From Oasisia sp. SBJ-2009 (Eukaryota > Annelida > Polychaeta > Sabellida > Siboglinidae), in NCBI GenBank assembly GCA_964017155.1, contig OZ024863.1, positions 43,343,584 through 43,407,583 of the forward strand: a stretch of 64,000 nt of DNA. The letters run 5' to 3'. Of the stretch, positions 1 through 13,692 are shown piece by piece. The notes beneath the pieces are model-generated. The model did no database searches, was not told where the DNA came from, and worked only from the letters and a program-made list of their open reading frames with translations. Within the stretch, counting starts at the first letter, position 1, and each line of letters starts with the position of its first letter. The translations under genes and the position numbers were made by a program.

Positions 1-3000
1 TTGCTGCGCATGTTTTGGCGGTTTGTTTTCTCGGGGTATCCATCATCTTCGTAGACTTTGACAGGGTGGGTTGGAGTCATCCACAGCGCCTGTTATTGTG
101 GTCTTATGCATTACCGCCCATTTCTGTTTTGCATATAGAGTCTGCCACCTGCCACCCCCCAGTGAATGGACGGTTCCAGTCATTTCCATTTGTGATATTT
201 GAGCAGTGCTAATTGCCAACAGGAAACCCACTGTCATGTAAATGCACCTGTCTCCTCACCCTCATGTCACCACCCTCCTGTCAGTATTGTGAGAAACCAC
301 AACCTTCACCCCCCCCCCCCCGCGTGAATGGACCGGTCTGTGCGATATACTGAATGATGCTACCTGCTACAGCAAGATTGCTGATTACGAGCTCAGCGTG
401 CACGTATCCAGGGACTGGCGCCTGGGTTATGATCCTCGCTTCTGTGGTACTGTGTAATCTGGACATCTTATAGGTTATTGTTATTGCAAGCCGGGAACGT
501 ATCTACTGCAAGGCTTTAATAAAAGTGTCATTTCAGAATTCTAACTTGGTGTCAGGTTTTCGCCAGCTGATACTATCTAAAGCTGGCTAGTTGGACTGAC
601 AGGTGTGTCATTGAACCACTGGTCACCACTGGTCACTCACTGGTCAAGCACTGATAGGAGGAAACAGGAGCAACTGAACAGCTTAACAACACTGCTCTGT
701 CAAGGTAAGCAATCATTCCATCATTGCTCCACTGTTCTGTTTTATGGTCCCCTCATTGCCCAATTCATTAGGTGGCTCCTGGGAGATTTATGACTCCCAG
801 GGCTGGGGCTGATTGGTTCACCTGGATTGAGGCAACTGTTTGAGACAAGGCAACAATTAGACCCACCCACACTTGACAGTTTATGGTCTACTGGTTTTAA
901 ACTAATCATTGCTAACTACCACAACCTAATCGCATTGGTGGGGAAATGTACTCAAGAGTTTGAATGGCTTCATCTTGATAGTTTCCTGACTTTGCTGATA
1001 AAATAATGGGTTTGTCCAAGTTTATGGTTTTCATTTGAAGAACAAATGTGGGCATCACACGTGGGGGAGCCTATTGGGAAAAACACAAATTGTGATCAAT
1101 CTTTGTTATAATAATAATAACAATAGTACATTTTTGTACAGCTAATATACCCATGAATTCATTCAAAAATATAATATCCAAATTGTAAATTATTTTATAT
1201 TTCATAAATATTGGGAATAAGTACAGATGTTCAAGGCGACGGTTTGCTACAACCTTTACTAGTACCCCTGACAGAATTTGTTGAATTTTTGCACAGGAAC
1301 AAGAGCTTGTTTGAAATCATGAGAAACAATACCATAATGCACTAATGTAATTATAATAGTTGTAATAAGATAAACCTGTTGATCGATGCAAAGTTTTAGT
1401 AAAGATGATGGAAAAGGGTCAAGTAGCATGGTTTATTTTGATGCGTCTGAACAATGCGTGTTCTTTGCAGAAAGTTTTGATGGTTTTCATGATGAAATAC
1501 AATAATAATAAAAAAATTATGTTGCACTGATAGACTTATAAATGGGGCACATTTTAAATGGAAACTTATTTTAAACGCAAGTCACATTCTAATGTAATGT
1601 AATCCATAGAGACTATTCTGTTTTCGCCTTTTCGGTTCACACTTTTTAAACTCTTATACCGAGGCACACACAATCAGCGTTTGAAGGTCTCAAGTACATG
1701 TCCCCACTTGATGCAGTGATAAAGTGGGTCTGTGGTTTTGGCCTTTGTTGAGAGTTTTTACAAGCTGAGAGTAATAAAATGCAGCTTGTGGCGGTTAGGC
1801 AACATTAAACACGTTCAGAATAGTAGTGTCTTGTGAAACCAATCAGGATACATTGTAAAGGAGTACGTAGAGAAAATTGAATGGTGTGTGGTTTGTAGGC
1901 AGTGGCTCATAAATAACCTAGCAATTGCCTAGAAAGTTCAGGTTCAATGCAGTGTGTATTTGTGGCATTACGTGAACCGTGAACCGTGAACATGCACGCT
2001 TTGACACTGGTCTGCACCAGGTATATGAAGACGTGGTGTTTTTTGCATTGCTTTGTCATGCTTGACAGCTGTGTCACATGAAATAAGACATAGAAATAAG
2101 GATTTAGAATTTTTAATATGAGGCTGGTGACATAAAATACAAACATGACACTCATCACACGCCTACCCGATCAATGCAAAAGTTGGGGGGAAATGTAGAA
2201 AATAACATTTCGAGAAAAATAACTAAAATAACACTGAAAATAACCTGTAGAAAATAACACAAAATTAAATTGAATATAACCTGGAAAACATCACATTTTA
2301 GTAAATAAATAGAGCAAGCTTTAATCCAATGGCACACAGAGGGTTCAAAATTACGGAAACAAGAAACAAATGTTTAAGGTAAATTCATTTGCAAATGCAT
2401 GTATTTTGAGATGTTTTTGAGGCGTGTCAATGTTACACACGTTACTGCTTACGTGGAGTCTGGAGTTGTGTCCCCAGTGTGTACTGGATCATGTGGAGTC
2501 TGAGATATCTTCCTAATCGACAGACCATATTGAGCTGCTAGATAGACAGAGACTGTGTATTGACCTCAGTTAGCTAGTGCTATTGATGGGAGCCGCTGCC
2601 AGTCCCAGTAGGTAAACTACGTATTAGGGGGAACAGTTGCGTGTAAGCTAATGTATCGGTGCACGAATGCTTGACGAACCAAATTACCCATTACCCTCAG
2701 TTTGCCAAGGTCAAATGTCAAGGACACTTGCCTTATATTTGGACATCATGTTACTGTAGGGAATATTTTCTTCCAAGAGATAATATATATAATTTTTATT
2801 ATGTATTAAACCAGTTAGAAAACATGAAAGTCAGGTGTCCACAAGTGATGATAATTGATAATGTTTGCATTATATAGTGTATAATTTTAATGGATTAAAT
2901 CACTCTAAAATATATGTTTTTTGCATGGGCTGCATAATATATAGTAGGCGTGATTTATGATTGTGGATTGTCAGTTGATAATATTTAAGTTGACTCAACT

Positions 3001-3990
3001 CAAATGTCTGCCGTCATATTGCGACACATCTTGCTATGTGTAAGTAGTCAACCAGAATATTTGCTGTGGTGCGTTAACATCTGACAGCTGTGGTATGATT
3101 GCCTGCTTGTCCATAACACTTTGTGAAGAAGATGTTTACAGCACACTCTGTGACTATGGACGGTTAACGAGAAAAACTAGAAATGCACTTACTTACTTTT
3201 TAAACGTAGGTGTCTAGACATGACTGGAATGCTTGACATTGATATGTTGCTGTGATATGTAACTCCTCGCAATATTCTTAACAAGCATTGCAAGCATTGC
3301 AACTGTTGCATTTTTGAGCTCAGGGCCCTGAAAATTGAGGAGTTTAGACCTGTGCTAGTTTTAGTATTATCATTATAATCACTGTACTTATAGTAGCACA
3401 GAGTCTAGAGCTTCTGACTCAACTAAAGGACCCCATATTCGAATCCAGGGCTGTGGGTGTTAAACCTTGCAAGCTCATTTTACCCTACAATTAATTATGT
3501 GGGTGCCAGCATTTTTTTACCTCTTACTACAGACAATGTGCAATTTGTCAACAAAGGAAAAAAAGCAGGAGGTATGACAAATTAGCAGTAACAAAGCCAC
3601 CTGGGGCAGGGGATTTAACAAGTCTGTTATTGTTGACTCCTTTAATGCTGTCTACGGCCAATAATAATACCATTAGGCTGACATTTGGAACTGGGAAATG
3701 TGTTTTTTGATTGAGAAATCAGATGTCATTTTTTAATGACTTGTAATGACAGCGACAGAAAAAAACGGGCCGGTGTGACTCCCTAGGTGTCTAATGCGGC
3801 TGTCAATGTTTGCCGCCGCAATAACCACATAATTAGTTGGTTCCCCTGAGGACCCGGCCAGGCTGTTGTTGATCGATTCGGATAATTTTGTTGAAACTGT
3901 TCCACACGTATAGATCTAATCTAGTTCACGGAGCCTGTCTTCTACAATGACTCATATCATAATTACATAAGCCATATCCATGCAACACCT

Positions 3991-4034
3991 GTCAAAGTAT
4001 CTTATACATGAGGTCAAGGTATCTTATACAGATG
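3991..4034. repeat. 22-bp tandem duplication
   Basis: Two adjacent 22-bp copies beginning GTCAAAGTATCTTATACA and GTCAAGGTATCTTATACA differ at only a few positions. This is direct sequence observation with no implied function. Confidence 0.8.
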
Positions 4035-4639
4035 CTGGTTTGGCAAAAAGGTAAATGGTGTTACTTATATTTGTTTTAGATAGAGTTATTCATAAAAACT
4101 GTTAGGCCTCGGTGGATTATATTGAGTTTCTGCAATAGTAGTTTGGTTATAATATGTAGTCTTGTTTGCTATGTATGAAGTTTTTGTCTGATGGTTATAA
4201 ATAATTTCTGGAAAAGTCATTGTCTGGATTGTAACAAATACGACTCCTGAACATATTATGTTCATAAATGACCTGTCTATTACAAAACAGACAGGTTCTG
4301 AGAAATAAAAACATGAACACTTCATAAATATACAACACAAACATGTATATGTGGCAGATTCAAATGCGTAAAGAAACTCTGACAGATTGGTCAACACTAG
4401 TACTAAATCAGAACGAAAAAATAATTAATACCTGTCACACCAAATGAAGATCCTGTGATGACTCCAGGTATATTTCATACATATAAATGTTCCACTTTAA
4501 ATATCTAAAGCAGCAATTAAGCAGATGAATTCATACTCTCTTTATGCATCCTAACCTTCATTGTGTTCATTCATTCATTCACTCACAGCATCTGCAGCGT
4601 TCTAGTTTTTCTAATTATACGTGTGCCGAATCCTCCACA

Positions 4640-5160
4640 GACTGTGTAATGGATACACAACGCATTGTTGAGTTAACTCGGCGGCTGTCTGCCGATACGT
4701 TTCATGTAGCAGCGAACAAGTGCGCACCTGATATTTCGCTAAACCTCCCATTGTCATGCACATGGACCTGGTGATTCAGTGCTGGTCTCCGCACACCTAG
4801 CCGTGCTTTACGCCGATGCACCTACCTGGTAATCGGAGATAATGTCAAAGCTTTCAGACGTGTTTTGCGCACGTAATGAATTATTCACCTTTTAGTGCAC
4901 TCGGGGGCCCGCTTCTCCGGCTCGTGTAGTTTTTGGCAAGCCGATATTATTTCGGCCGTAATGTCCTCGTCGTGCCATAGACACTCCCGAGGCGCCTATC
5001 GTATGTAATTTTTATTGCTGATGAACCTCGTGAGGTTCTTCATCTTCCGGTCGTTCATACATGGTAAATCTACTCTCTGTGTCGACTCCAGCTCATTGGG
5101 TGAAATGTCAGATGACCACCGAATTATCCCCCCCATCGCGCTCTGGTCGGAGTTGATAAT
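4640..5160. promoter_or_regulatory. CpG-dense island in 5' flank
   Basis: This patch is rich in CpG dinucleotides and GC, between AT-rich and CpG-poor neighbours. It has no convincing coding frame. Such patches in otherwise CpG-depleted animal DNA often mark unmethylated regulatory elements or conserved noncoding sequence. That role is inference only. Confidence 0.2.
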
Positions 5161-8100
5161 GCTGATGTATGGCCCCCATAAAGGAGCCCAGTAATTAAAG
5201 CAAATGCCTGCTGGTTTTGCTAAATGTACTATGGCACGGGTAGTATATTGCACACACACACATGGCTGGGCTGGTGATGAGGTGTTCCCGCATGATTCAC
5301 CAGTGTCTAGTTGATGTACAACATGGAAGATCCCTGGAGGTTTGTTGGGAGGTATGATTCAGTTGGAAGGGTAATAATCTCTCGCTTACTTCCTTATTTG
5401 TACCTTACACTGTGTAGAAGTCATGCATATTAAAGATGTTGTTGTTTTGCAAACAGTACCATAATTCCTCCGAAACTACACTTCTCATTTAGTCAGATGT
5501 TGTACCGTGATTACATTTACCAATAATTGATTCCCCCAAGTAACTTGTTTCTGGTTTATTCATCTCGCCAGAATCACTAGACACAAGTAGCTATAAACAG
5601 CACAGCTACCGTCTATCAAAGTATCATCCCACTCCAATTTCATCCTCATTTATCTCTCCTCTATCCTGCTGTAGGTAGCTGCAAATACTGCTACGTACAG
5701 CAGGACAGAGGGTTACATCACTGCACCTTCAGGAAATCCTTTTTCGCATCTGCGAGGAATCGCAGTTGTGCCTGTCTGTTGCTGCGTTGAACCACCACTT
5801 CCAATAGTTCAGTTCCTTCCTTCCGGTGCAGTCAACTTCATCATTTCAGATATTTACACTAATTATAAATACACGCCTGCCGAGAGCGCCGGTGATACTG
5901 ACAGCGATGCCGTTTTTTGTGTGACGACCTGCTCAAATCTAACCGCATCTGTGAGTTTATTTACACCTCTTCTGTGGAAGCGGGTCTGATGTGAACACTG
6001 CCTGGCACGCGGGCAGGATGAGACCCTCATTTCTGTCAGAATACCCGCCAGATGTGACACTGGCAATAAACGCAGACAAATGATACAAATTCCCGGGGCC
6101 CCGCAGGTAATATTAGATATGTTTTATAACGTTATATGCATGCCAGGGGGAATGGAGAGAGAGGCATGTTATTTTATGATACCAGATGGCACTTAGGTGC
6201 GGTGGATTTTGTAAAACATAGCGGTGTAGTTTACTGTGGTAATCGCACCGCAGCGTCTGAATTTTGTCTTCTGACGTGCTGTGGCTGAGATGTCTATAGT
6301 TAATCATGAAAATTGCAATATTCTACACTTGCCTGTAATGGAAAACTAAACCGCATTTGATGCCAACTGAAACTCCTCTTTCCGGTAAGTATGAACTGCA
6401 AGTATGCTGTAACGCTTTGCAACTGAGCTAGCCAATCGACAGAATAGTGTAATAATATAGTTTATACACAGTGCAAAGATGTAGAGCGATAACAACTATT
6501 GACAAGTTATATGGATGTATGAAATTTAACCCATCTGCCTTTTTTATTCCATGTTACAAAAAAACGTGTCCCATGATCAGAAATGCCTGAAGCTGGTGAC
6601 AGAAAAAGACAAGAAACTTGAAACTGTTTGGGGGGCTTAAAGTACATGTTTTTACTGCCTACTGTGCTTTTACAACCCCAGACACCCCCTGACCCACCCA
6701 CACCAGATCTAGTTACCCTCTCAGTCTGCTGACCCTGGTATGTCTGTTTGTCAACTTCTCAGGTTATTGATGCCACAGGGCAGTGGCATGTGTGAAATGT
6801 TGTGGTCAACTTCACTGCAGGTGTCCCAGTCCACGATATTTATCACCACATAGAAATTATTTAATCTGTATTATTATCGTGATCAGTGTGGCGAAATGGG
6901 CAGTGGTGGCATTGTTGAAAATATCCAGCTCACTTTCATACATTGTCCACTTTGATATATATCCACTGTGACCTATGCAAACTCTGCGGATATTATTTCT
7001 GTTCACTAAGATTAAATTTCACATAGTATTGAAAATGCATTAACCCTTGATCTTATCTACAGTATCATAGCATAGATATTCATTTGTATTTAGTTCACAG
7101 CACAAGTATATTATTATAAGTCGTGCAGTGTCTGGGAAATTAAGTTGAATATAAATTTCCGTTAAATGCCTGTTTGTGCAGTTTGTGTTAGAGAAACAGT
7201 ACCAAACATAAATTGCATAATTTGGAGGGATGTTCTTTCAAAAGTTACTGTAAAATTGTCATAAGTGACATCCGCAGGTTTAATAAAATATTATGAGCTA
7301 AACGTGACATTAATCTTCTGTACCATATTGATTGTTTTGTCTCATTCCCTCAGATGCACATTGTCATTGATTCTCTCAGTTGCTGCTCCCTCTATCGTGA
7401 ATTCCCTCGATTCATGACTAGCCTGCTATAACTCTGAAAATAACATCGATCATCATCAAATGGCAGGAGTCATATAGTCTCATAGACTTATGTTGCCGAC
7501 TCTTAGCATATTTATTTTTTATTTCTGATTAATGTGTTGTGGAAAACAGAAATGCCACCATGGTTTCATCAGCCAGGTGATTGTGACGCAGTGTGACGTC
7601 AACGTCTCTGTACTCAATCCCTAGATGCCCTGGATTTATTAACTGCAGAAAACAAATTACCAGCACTGTCTAAGCAAAATGCCAAAGGAATGAACATGTA
7701 AACTGAAAATTATGAATGTTACAACGTTTACGGTACAGTGTAGTTCAAAGCATGAAAGTATATTAAATACTTACATTGGCTTCTGATAGTGTATCAAATA
7801 AAATTAAAGATAAAGGTAAAAAAGGCAATTTCTTTTATAACACAGTATCTAATCGTCAGGATTGCTCAAAGCACTTTAAATTTTATTTGCAGGCAGACCT
7901 GTTCAATTAAATGCCATCCTTGCTTATCTAGGGAGCACAGAGGTGGCCACTGTTAGATATCACATCCTCTTTATTTCCTACATTACAATCATCCTATTTG
8001 GTCAATGTCCTGTGTTTTTTATATATCCCCAGGAACCTCAAATCAATTGTCTCGCAACAACGTTTTGTTTCTAAAACCAAGCATAATAAAGGCAGGATGC

Positions 8101-8609
8101 ACCAGAAATCAGCTCCCGATTATGCTAAGATCCTCAGAAAAATGACCCACCCTTTTAAAACTCTAGAGAATTCTACCATATTTCCACCCTAAGACTCTTG
8201 CACAATGACTCTTGCCGAATGATTTGTGTATGTTGTACTTTTCTAGATGACAGATGTTAGGAGTGGTTTGTAATATCATTTATATTATGCCTATTATATG
8301 GAGTCATTATATAAAAATCATAATGATTTTGGGTAGTGCTGATTCCCACTTTCAGAATTGGTCTAAGATATGTCACATCGAAATAAAGACAATATTAATT
8401 GTTTAGCACAATGAGGGCAAAAACAAATAAATTAATACATAAAAGCAGTAAAAATATAATTTCACCAAAATAAACCGTTTCAAGAAGTTGTTCATTCACA
8501 AGATGTAATGATGTGCTAAGCTTAGAGCAGCAGCAACAGTAGTTACTCAGCTGTGGTGATCAGACAGTAGGCACCTGTCCAGGATGTGTCAGTTATGCAC
8601 TAATTGACC

Positions 8610-8639
8610 ACTGACCACCCTATTCAGAGGGTGGTCAGT
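8610..8639. repeat. 12-bp perfect inverted repeat (hairpin)
   Basis: The arms at 8610-8621 and 8628-8639 are exact reverse complements (ACTGACCACCCT and its complement) around a 6-base loop. The arm resembles the ACTGACCACT motif that recurs elsewhere in the window. Confidence 0.8.
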
Positions 8640-9067
8640 TTGTTTGTGTGTCAGGACCCGGCTTGTTTGTTCTTCTTCCCCATCCAATTGCAATGTCTGG
8701 TCACCAGTTGCTGGTGTCTGTAAATTCTTATTTCTGTTTATTTGTGTGTGATTCTCTGACCAGCTGATACAACCAGGATGTTTGTTTCTCGTAGGAGATG
8801 CCATTTTGCCTAGTTTGTTAATAATGTTAATTATAATAGCCGTGATATGCAAACGTGGTTTTATTAATTATGAAATAGTTGAATAATTATTTAGCCATGT
8901 TAGTGAATATGTAATTATGTATACATGCATGTGACGTTTTATTTTTCCAACTTAATGATGCTAGTTAATATATATTATAATACATACATATATACATACG
9001 TACATACTTTTTGTGACTCAAATACTTATTGTGTCAGAAAAAAGGGTCATACTGTTGAAAAGATAAC

Positions 9068-9153
9068 ACGCTCTCTCTCTCTCATACACAACACACACAC
9101 AGGCACGCATGCACGCACGCATGCACGCACGCACGCACACACACACACACGCA
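9068..9153. repeat. Compound microsatellite (CT)n-(CA)n-(GCAC)n
   Basis: CT dinucleotide repeats run into CA repeats and then a block of ACGC/GCAT tetranucleotides ending in another CA run. It is a simple-sequence tract. The short + strand frame across it (T-H-T-H and A-R-T-H runs) is an artefact of the repeat. Confidence 0.9.
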
Positions 9154-11535
9154 ATTTCCCGTCAACACCCAGTCAAATTTATGACATCACTTCTTAAATA
9201 ATGATGTCTTTCTTGCATAAGCTGTGCAACAAGTGACACTGGTGTAACCTGCTTACACACCTGACTGCTTCTGTCATCTCTCTTTGTCTTGGGGACAGCT
9301 CTCTCGGGCCCTGTGGTGATTTCTGACACCTCAGTGTGAGTTACCTAACCTCTCCCCAGCCTCTGTCCTGACTCAATGAGCACAGCAAGCAGTATGGGAT
9401 ACACACAGTCACACAATGGCTGCACATTTCCCCTCCCCTGCAGTCTGGATATTACTCCCATCTTGACATTTCAAAAGTGCCCTTTGTCACCATCCGTTGC
9501 CTAGCAACACTGACTCCCATGCTGTGGGACAAGTCATACCTCTGTGCGGTTATGTCACTAAGACCACTATATGTGATCACCTGTCAGGCTTCAACAGGAT
9601 CAACGAGTTTACCATAAGGGTCTGTGATGTAGTTCCAATCTGCCCCTTCCTCATCTGGTATTTCGCTAGTCACCCTGTCACAGACGCTGCCCTAACTAAG
9701 CCTTGTTAATGATCACCATTCTGTCCCAGGCTTGTGACATATTCAGTTGCACCTCTACAGGGTGTGTCACGAATGTTACATCATTTGATCTTCATCCCAG
9801 ATCCCTGAATAGGATCATGGAAAATCAGCCTTTCAATTACGCTGCTAAGAAGATGTCGACTTAGTATCAAATATTTTCTACCTGTCGGCTTATGGTATTC
9901 ATATTTTCATTGACAAAGATGCCTAAGGCCATGAACTCTCTTAAATCAGATGGATTCCCTAGAGAAAATTGATTACATCATGTACAGACACGTCACCAAG
10001 AAGACCTGGAAGTTCAAATCTATTTATGACTCGTTTATCTGTCTGATCATAAAAAACTGATCATGTCATGTTAAAATTGTCATTGTGTTACCACTCCTCC
10101 TGTTCAACACTGCACCTACATCTATAACTGGTGTCAATGTTTTCTCTGATGTAGATACGATATAATCCAGTCTTTGATGTTAATGCTATCCATTGTAGTT
10201 CATGATATTCCATCTGCAAATTAGGTGGACCATAAATTAGGCTATTCGGTGCATACCCTCTGTGGTGTTTACGTGCGATGTAAGTATAAATGTGACTGGC
10301 GACACGAGACGTATGTGGACAATAGAACAATCATTGGATTGTATCTTTCTTGGTAGTAATTAATCTTTCTTATCTGCTTGTGGTTGGCATCTATACAAGA
10401 TGTCCATGGTGTCCATGTCATCCCTGGGGAGTCACCTACAGGTGAGTGTGTGGCGCCACTAGCCACAGCACCAATTAAGGTGCCTTTCCCCTTCCAATTT
10501 CACCTGTGATCATTAGGAGCAGACTGTTCTGATGGACGTGTTAAATCACATGGACGATGTGTTAACACACACGTTCCTGGCTGACTTCTCTGTCCCCACA
10601 GGTGTGTCATTAACTGTCCCTCCAGTCCATGGATAGATACGATCATTCTGCCTCCTGTGGTGTGAAGGTGATAGGGATTCTGTGGTAGATGAGTTGATTG
10701 ACTCACTACCTAGTGGTGCTGTTTTGGTATGGGCAACATTTGGCTAAAATACAAATCTGTGCTGGTGGCGGGAATATGAGAATAAGGTCTTTCTTGCTAT
10801 TATTTATTTTTCTAATTATATTTATATTTACTTTATTAAACTGAGAATAAGGTACCCTTTCTCACTATAATTGATAAATTGCCACCGTTTATGAACAAGC
10901 AGCAGTTAAAAGACGTGTTTGCAAAACAACAGTATTTTGTACCATCATAATAAATACATTTTTAGCAACAAAATATGATGGAAAGTGGCAATAAACATGG
11001 AATCTTGTGAACCTAGAATTGTAAAAGGTTGTCTAGGGACTCAGTAAGTGTATGAGGAGGTAAGAAGACTTATTTTATTTGGCCCTACATAATTCTAATC
11101 AGACATAATGTAAGTTATAATGTGTCATAATTGTACATAAGTCAGTTGTAAGTCATGATGTTTTGTAATGGTACATACTACATAGTAAGACATCTGATAC
11201 AGAAAAAAACGTGACCAGTACCGGTAAATCTACATTTACCTGCATGCTTAAAACTAAAAGACAAAACAATCCCTGGAGAAAATCCACGACTGTTACGTGT
11301 GGTGCATCTAACAGTGTGTGAAACATAATGATGGTACATTACCGTTCTGATCCTACAATAGCTTAATTAATAGATTAGATTACTCTGAATCACCACACAG
11401 CCCATTTAATTCTATAGGTGACCAATTAGCCCCTGATTGTAGAGTGGACTAATGGTAAATTATTGGTTTCCTATTAGAAAGTCAATAAGCAGTGTCACAA
11501 TCGATGGCTGTGGATTGTCTAAGAGCCCCATGAAG

Positions 11536-11553
11536 AGGGGGGGGGGGGGGGCG
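11536..11553. repeat. Poly-G homopolymer
   Basis: An uninterrupted G run of about 16-17 bases. Its length may be imprecise because homopolymers of this size are prone to sequencing error. Confidence 0.85.
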
Positions 11554-12051
11554 TTAACAGCAGGAATTATCTCTGATGACCAGTTCCCATTTCAACTTGG
11601 CTTAAGTGTGATGCATCCAGACAGATGACCACAATTGACCACTGCATTAGCTAGACACAAGATTAATGCACCACTTGTGACCTTTCCCAAGGCACGAGAG
11701 TGGAGACTGAGAGCATAAGACCTGAGGCTCCTGCATTTGATGACATCTTATCAGCAACTCTGATTGTAATCCCAGTTCAGCAGATGTGTCTAGGAGACAG
11801 AAAAACAGTTCAGGGAACGCAAAAGATTGTGACGGGCGTTATGGCAGCAGTAATGAAATACCCCGCTCGGAACTGGTGTCTGGCATACGGATAATGGTTT
11901 TGTGGAAATGGCGTTTCGGAAGCATATGGCAGAGAGGTTATGTGGTTTAGTGGCAGCTATGAGATGCATGATGTAGTTGTTATGTACCGGGTTGTGGCAA
12001 CAGTTAGTTCCTTGTAACGGATTCCAGCCTTCATTAGTCTGTAATAGTGTC

Positions 12052-12208
12052 CAGACTGGTCTAGTATCCAGGCCCGTCCAGTACCCACACAGATTGGTAC
12101 AGTATCAAGACTGGCCTGAGATACAGACTTGTCCAGTATGCAGACTGGTCCAGTTTTCAGGCCGGTTGAATGCCCTGACTAATTCAGTATTCAGGTTGGT
12201 CTGATATC
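12052..12208. repeat. Degenerate 17-19-bp minisatellite, about 9 copies
   Basis: Successive units of the form CAGACTGGTCCAGTAT recur every 17-19 bases with heavy substitution, as in CAGACTGGTCTAGTATC, CAGACTTGTCCAGTATG and CAGGTTGGTCTGATATC. About nine degenerate copies can be aligned by eye. An open frame crosses the array, but its peptide has no recognisable domain. Confidence 0.75.
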
Positions 12209-12286
12209 CTGGCACAATGATTAAAAAAAGTATAGTTATATTTGGAAATGGTGGACAAAACCAGAACCCAGACACAGCTTACCATA

Positions 12287-12346
12287 ATATCACTGAAGAT
12301 ATCACTGAAAATATCACTGAAGATATCACTGAAGGTATCACTGCAC
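12287..12346. repeat. 12-bp tandem repeat, 5 copies
   Basis: Five consecutive 12-bp units, consensus ATATCACTGAAG, with the last unit diverged. The array lies directly left of the inverted repeat at 12354-12416. Confidence 0.9.
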
Positions 12347-12353
12347 AGAGGGC

Positions 12354-12416
12354 AGGACAAAACCTGACAGACAAATCCCCAAAGGGGTTTGTCTATCAGG
12401 TTTGGGGTTTTGTCCT
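12354..12416. repeat. Imperfect long hairpin, about 27-bp arms
   Basis: The left arm at 12354-12380 starts AGGACAAAACCTGACAGAC. It is matched by a near-complementary right arm at 12384-12416 that ends in GGTTTTGTCCT. The loop is 3 bases, and the right arm carries a 6-base insertion. The sequence could fold into a long stem and may be a collapsed palindromic or MITE-like insertion. No target-site duplication was established. Confidence 0.75.
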
Positions 12417-13630
12417 CGAATCACTACATTATTACTCAGTAAATGAGTAATAACAATCTCCAATGTCACTGGCATTGTCAGTCTGAATATAGTCATTCCT
12501 TTAAACATGGAATTCACCCAAATCAAATAAAACATTTACTTGGACGTAGCATATCTCTAAAATTTGACTTTATTTACAATAAATAAAAATGAAGTTAACA
12601 GATGTTATAATGTGCACTGTACCACATGCGGAATGGTTCCTCCAGCAGTGTCATGTCAGGTGCATTGTTTAATATAAATCTGTTTAGTAGAACTACACCA
12701 AGAAAGTATTAGCTAAACATACTAAATTTGACATTAGCAAATGTAACAATTCCTAAGTGTGACATGTTGAGGACAGTGACACCCTCTGCTTTATTGAATG
12801 CAGTTTTATTAGCAGCACTGACTGTAACACCAGCCTTGACCAAGTCAAACACCATGGCCTTAGTGTCTGTCTGGGAAGCCAATGGGAAGGAATGTAATTT
12901 GGCAAGGATACACAGACAGAGGATTCTTGCATCCAATTTAGTCATTGAGAAATATGAGCCCGGCCATTAGAATATGAATTCACCTGCGCAAGTGGGACTT
13001 TACAGTAAAACTGATATCACAGAAGCCTGGAAATGCCAAAAGTTTATTTCGAATCAACAACAGCGGCCCTGACAGTCACTTGGTGATTCATTCAATTACA
13101 GCCAATGCGCAGCTCATTTTACACAATGCAGCTGCAAGACTGATTGGATATTTTAGAACCCATTATTTCCGCTATGGGTAAATAAAATAAAAAAAGTTAA
13201 CTGGCAGTGATATTTGAGTCTTTTAAATGTCACTTTTATTTTATTTTGCCTCACAATGATTGTATTTTTAGCTATTAAATTCAAATTTTTTTTCATGCCA
13301 ATTCACAAATAATTGACCTTACCGGGAGCTTTTTAAAGTCACAACTAATGAAATGAAACAAGGCAATATACCAGAAGTTGACACAGCTAGAGAATTCATA
13401 GGTTATTATATAAAATATAAAGAACCTGTGATTATGATTTAATCGGGTTTTTGTATATTATGAACAAACCACCTTATGGATGGACATAACCCCCCCCCAC
13501 TGGAACTGAACAAAACCCCCAATGATGGGGTAATGGACAAACACAATCCTTTATGGGCAAAACCCGTTCTTTTTATTGGTGGATTAGCGAGATCATTAAT
13601 ATGTTTCCTATTCACATTTGAAGTGCCAAT

Positions 13631-13692
13631 ATGTGCGTGTGCGTGTGCGTGTGCGTGTGCGTGTGCGCGTGCGCGTGCGCGTGCGCGTGTGA
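13631..13692. repeat. (GTGTGC)n/(GCGCGT)n microsatellite
   Basis: Alternating purine-pyrimidine hexanucleotide repeats GTGTGC pass into GCGTGC. Tracts of this type can adopt Z-DNA in vitro (general knowledge). No role here is shown. Confidence 0.9.

Larger units (their letters stand above)
1..9067. other. 5' flanking DNA, no gene recognised
   Basis: No open frame in this stretch shows a recognisable domain, and all are short (about 100 codons or fewer). It contains a poly-C run near 309-322, a 22-bp duplication at 3991-4034, a possible LTR remnant near 518-560, a possible SINE remnant near 3361-3560, a hairpin at 8610-8639 and CpG-dense patches near 4640-5160 and 5870-6260. Those patches stand out from the AT-rich, CpG-poor surroundings. 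It is taken as intergenic DNA upstream of the Ror gene. Confidence 0.6.

Noticed and set aside
3400..3450. Functional tRNA gene
   Set aside because: Only a degraded B-box-like string is present; no cloverleaf or A box could be drawn.
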